Assembly: GCA_945901665.1 (NCBI GenBank)
Contig: CAMDLJ010000095.1
Coordinates: forward strand, 1-8,223
DNA from: Bordetella parapertussis
GTDB taxonomy: Bacteria > Pseudomonadota > Gammaproteobacteria > Burkholderiales > Burkholderiaceae
Length of the DNA: 8,223 bases
Direction of reading: 5' to 3'
Shown here: piece after piece, positions 7,773 to 8,223 of the stretch
Position numbering within the stretch: position 1 is the first letter of the stretch
Layout: each line of letters opens with the position of its first letter
Program-made: the position numbers and the translations under genes
Notes under the pieces: model-generated
The model's database searches: none
What the model saw: only the letters and a program-made list of their open reading frames with translations
Told to the model about the DNA's origin: nothing

Positions 7773-8223
7773 TCACAACATTTTTTCCAGGACCGGCCAG
7801 GTGTGTTGCAACATCAAACTTTGGGCCTTTTCGTTGGGGTGGATGCGGTCGGACTGGAACCAGTCGCCTGGCGCGGCCAGGGGTTCCAAAAAAAACGGCA
7901 GCAGGCGTGATTGGGTTTGTTTGGCCACCTGGGCAAAAGCCTTGGCAAATTGCTCGTTGTAGTCTGCACCATAGTTGGGCGGCACCTTCATGCCCAAGAG
8001 CAAAACCCGCGCGCCTTGTGATTTGGCCTGTTGCGCCATGTACAGCAGGTTTTCTTGGGTGCTGGCCAAAGGCAGGCCACGCAAAGCATCATTGCCCCCG
8101 AGTTCGATCACCAGCAGGGCGGGGCGGTGGGTCTTGAGCAGGGACTCGATGCGCGATCGCCCGCCAGCGGTGGTCTCGCCACTGATGCTGGCATTGATCA
8201 CCTTCCATTGGGGGTGGCTCTGC
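7773..8223 (-). CDS. tesA: TesA-like SGNH arylesterase/lysophospholipase (N-terminus cut off)
   Basis: The reading frame is open to the window edge; the visible 149 residues begin QSHPQWKVINAS. They match the C-terminal three quarters of the TesA family: NASISGETTAGG (block II Gly), VIELGGNDALRG (block III Gly and Asn), VPPNYGADYNEQF, LLPFFLEPLA, and the catalytic pair Asp/His in DRIHPNEKAQ. Block I (GDSLS, with the nucleophilic Ser) and any signal peptide lie beyond base 8223. TesA proteins are usually periplasmic hydrolases acting on acyl-CoA, lysophospholipids or aryl esters in vitro; the physiological substrate is uncertain. An internal GTG at 8201 is not the real start, because homology continues upstream of it. 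The pairing with mnmH recalls the E. coli neighbourhood tesA-ybbA-ybbP-ybbB, where ybbB is mnmH. Confidence 0.92.
   Translation of the reverse strand, partial: QSHPQWKVINASISGETTAGGRSRIESLLKTHRPALLVIELGGNDALRGLPLASTQENLLYMAQQAKSQGARVLLLGMKVPPNYGADYNEQFAKAFAQVAKQTQSRLLPFFLEPLAAPGDWFQSDRIHPNEKAQSLMLQHTWPVLEKML

Noticed and set aside
7130..8137. A 335-codon open frame on the plus strand
   Set aside because: It lies antisense to mnmH and the tesA-like gene, both of which show clear conserved motifs. Its translation has no recognisable domain and the composition expected of an antisense frame in G+C-rich DNA.
8199..8201. GTG as the start of the SGNH hydrolase gene
   Set aside because: The frame stays open and TesA-like (QSHPQWK) up to the window edge, and the block I serine motif must lie further upstream, so the gene is simply cut by the window.

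Overview
The window looks like an ordinary chromosomal segment of a betaproteobacterium, most likely Burkholderiales/Comamonadaceae (inference). The clues are moderately high G+C coding sequence, the order hflK-hflC-DUF2065-hisZ-purA, the Arg/Asp-rich HflK tail, and betaproteobacterial-style HisZ, MnmH and TesA-like proteins. Coding density is very high. No gap exceeds about 70 bases, and I see no mobile elements, tRNA/rRNA genes or CRISPR.

Plus-strand block 1 (1-4317, running on into metC): the end of hflK, then hflC and a small DUF2065 membrane protein, form a tight membrane-protease-modulator unit. It closes with a strong hairpin over the DUF2065 stop codon. After a 70-base gap come hisZ (regulatory subunit of the short-form HisG ATP phosphoribosyltransferase), purA (adenylosuccinate synthetase) and a type I phosphoribosyltransferase. 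These three genes join histidine and purine nucleotide metabolism. A metC-like PLP enzyme (cystathionine beta-lyase family) follows and overlaps the phosphoribosyltransferase by 13 bases, so it is probably translationally coupled.

Plus-strand block 2 (5580-6690): a single gene for a periplasmic Fe(3+)-binding protein of the FutA/FbpA type. A good Fur-box-like palindrome lies in its 70-base upstream gap. No permease or ATPase gene accompanies it.

Minus-strand block (8223-6683): a TesA-like SGNH esterase/thioesterase, cut by the window edge, is followed after 10 bases by mnmH (selU), the tRNA 2-selenouridine/geranyl-2-thiouridine synthase. mnmH converges on the iron-binding-protein gene with an 8-base overlap of coding ends, and a long hairpin lies in the last codons of mnmH.

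I did not find a convincing undescribed system. The points most worth checking are the Fur-controlled orphan iron-binding protein, the unusual PLP-site motif and loop insertion in the MetC-like enzyme, and the two hairpins at gene ends.
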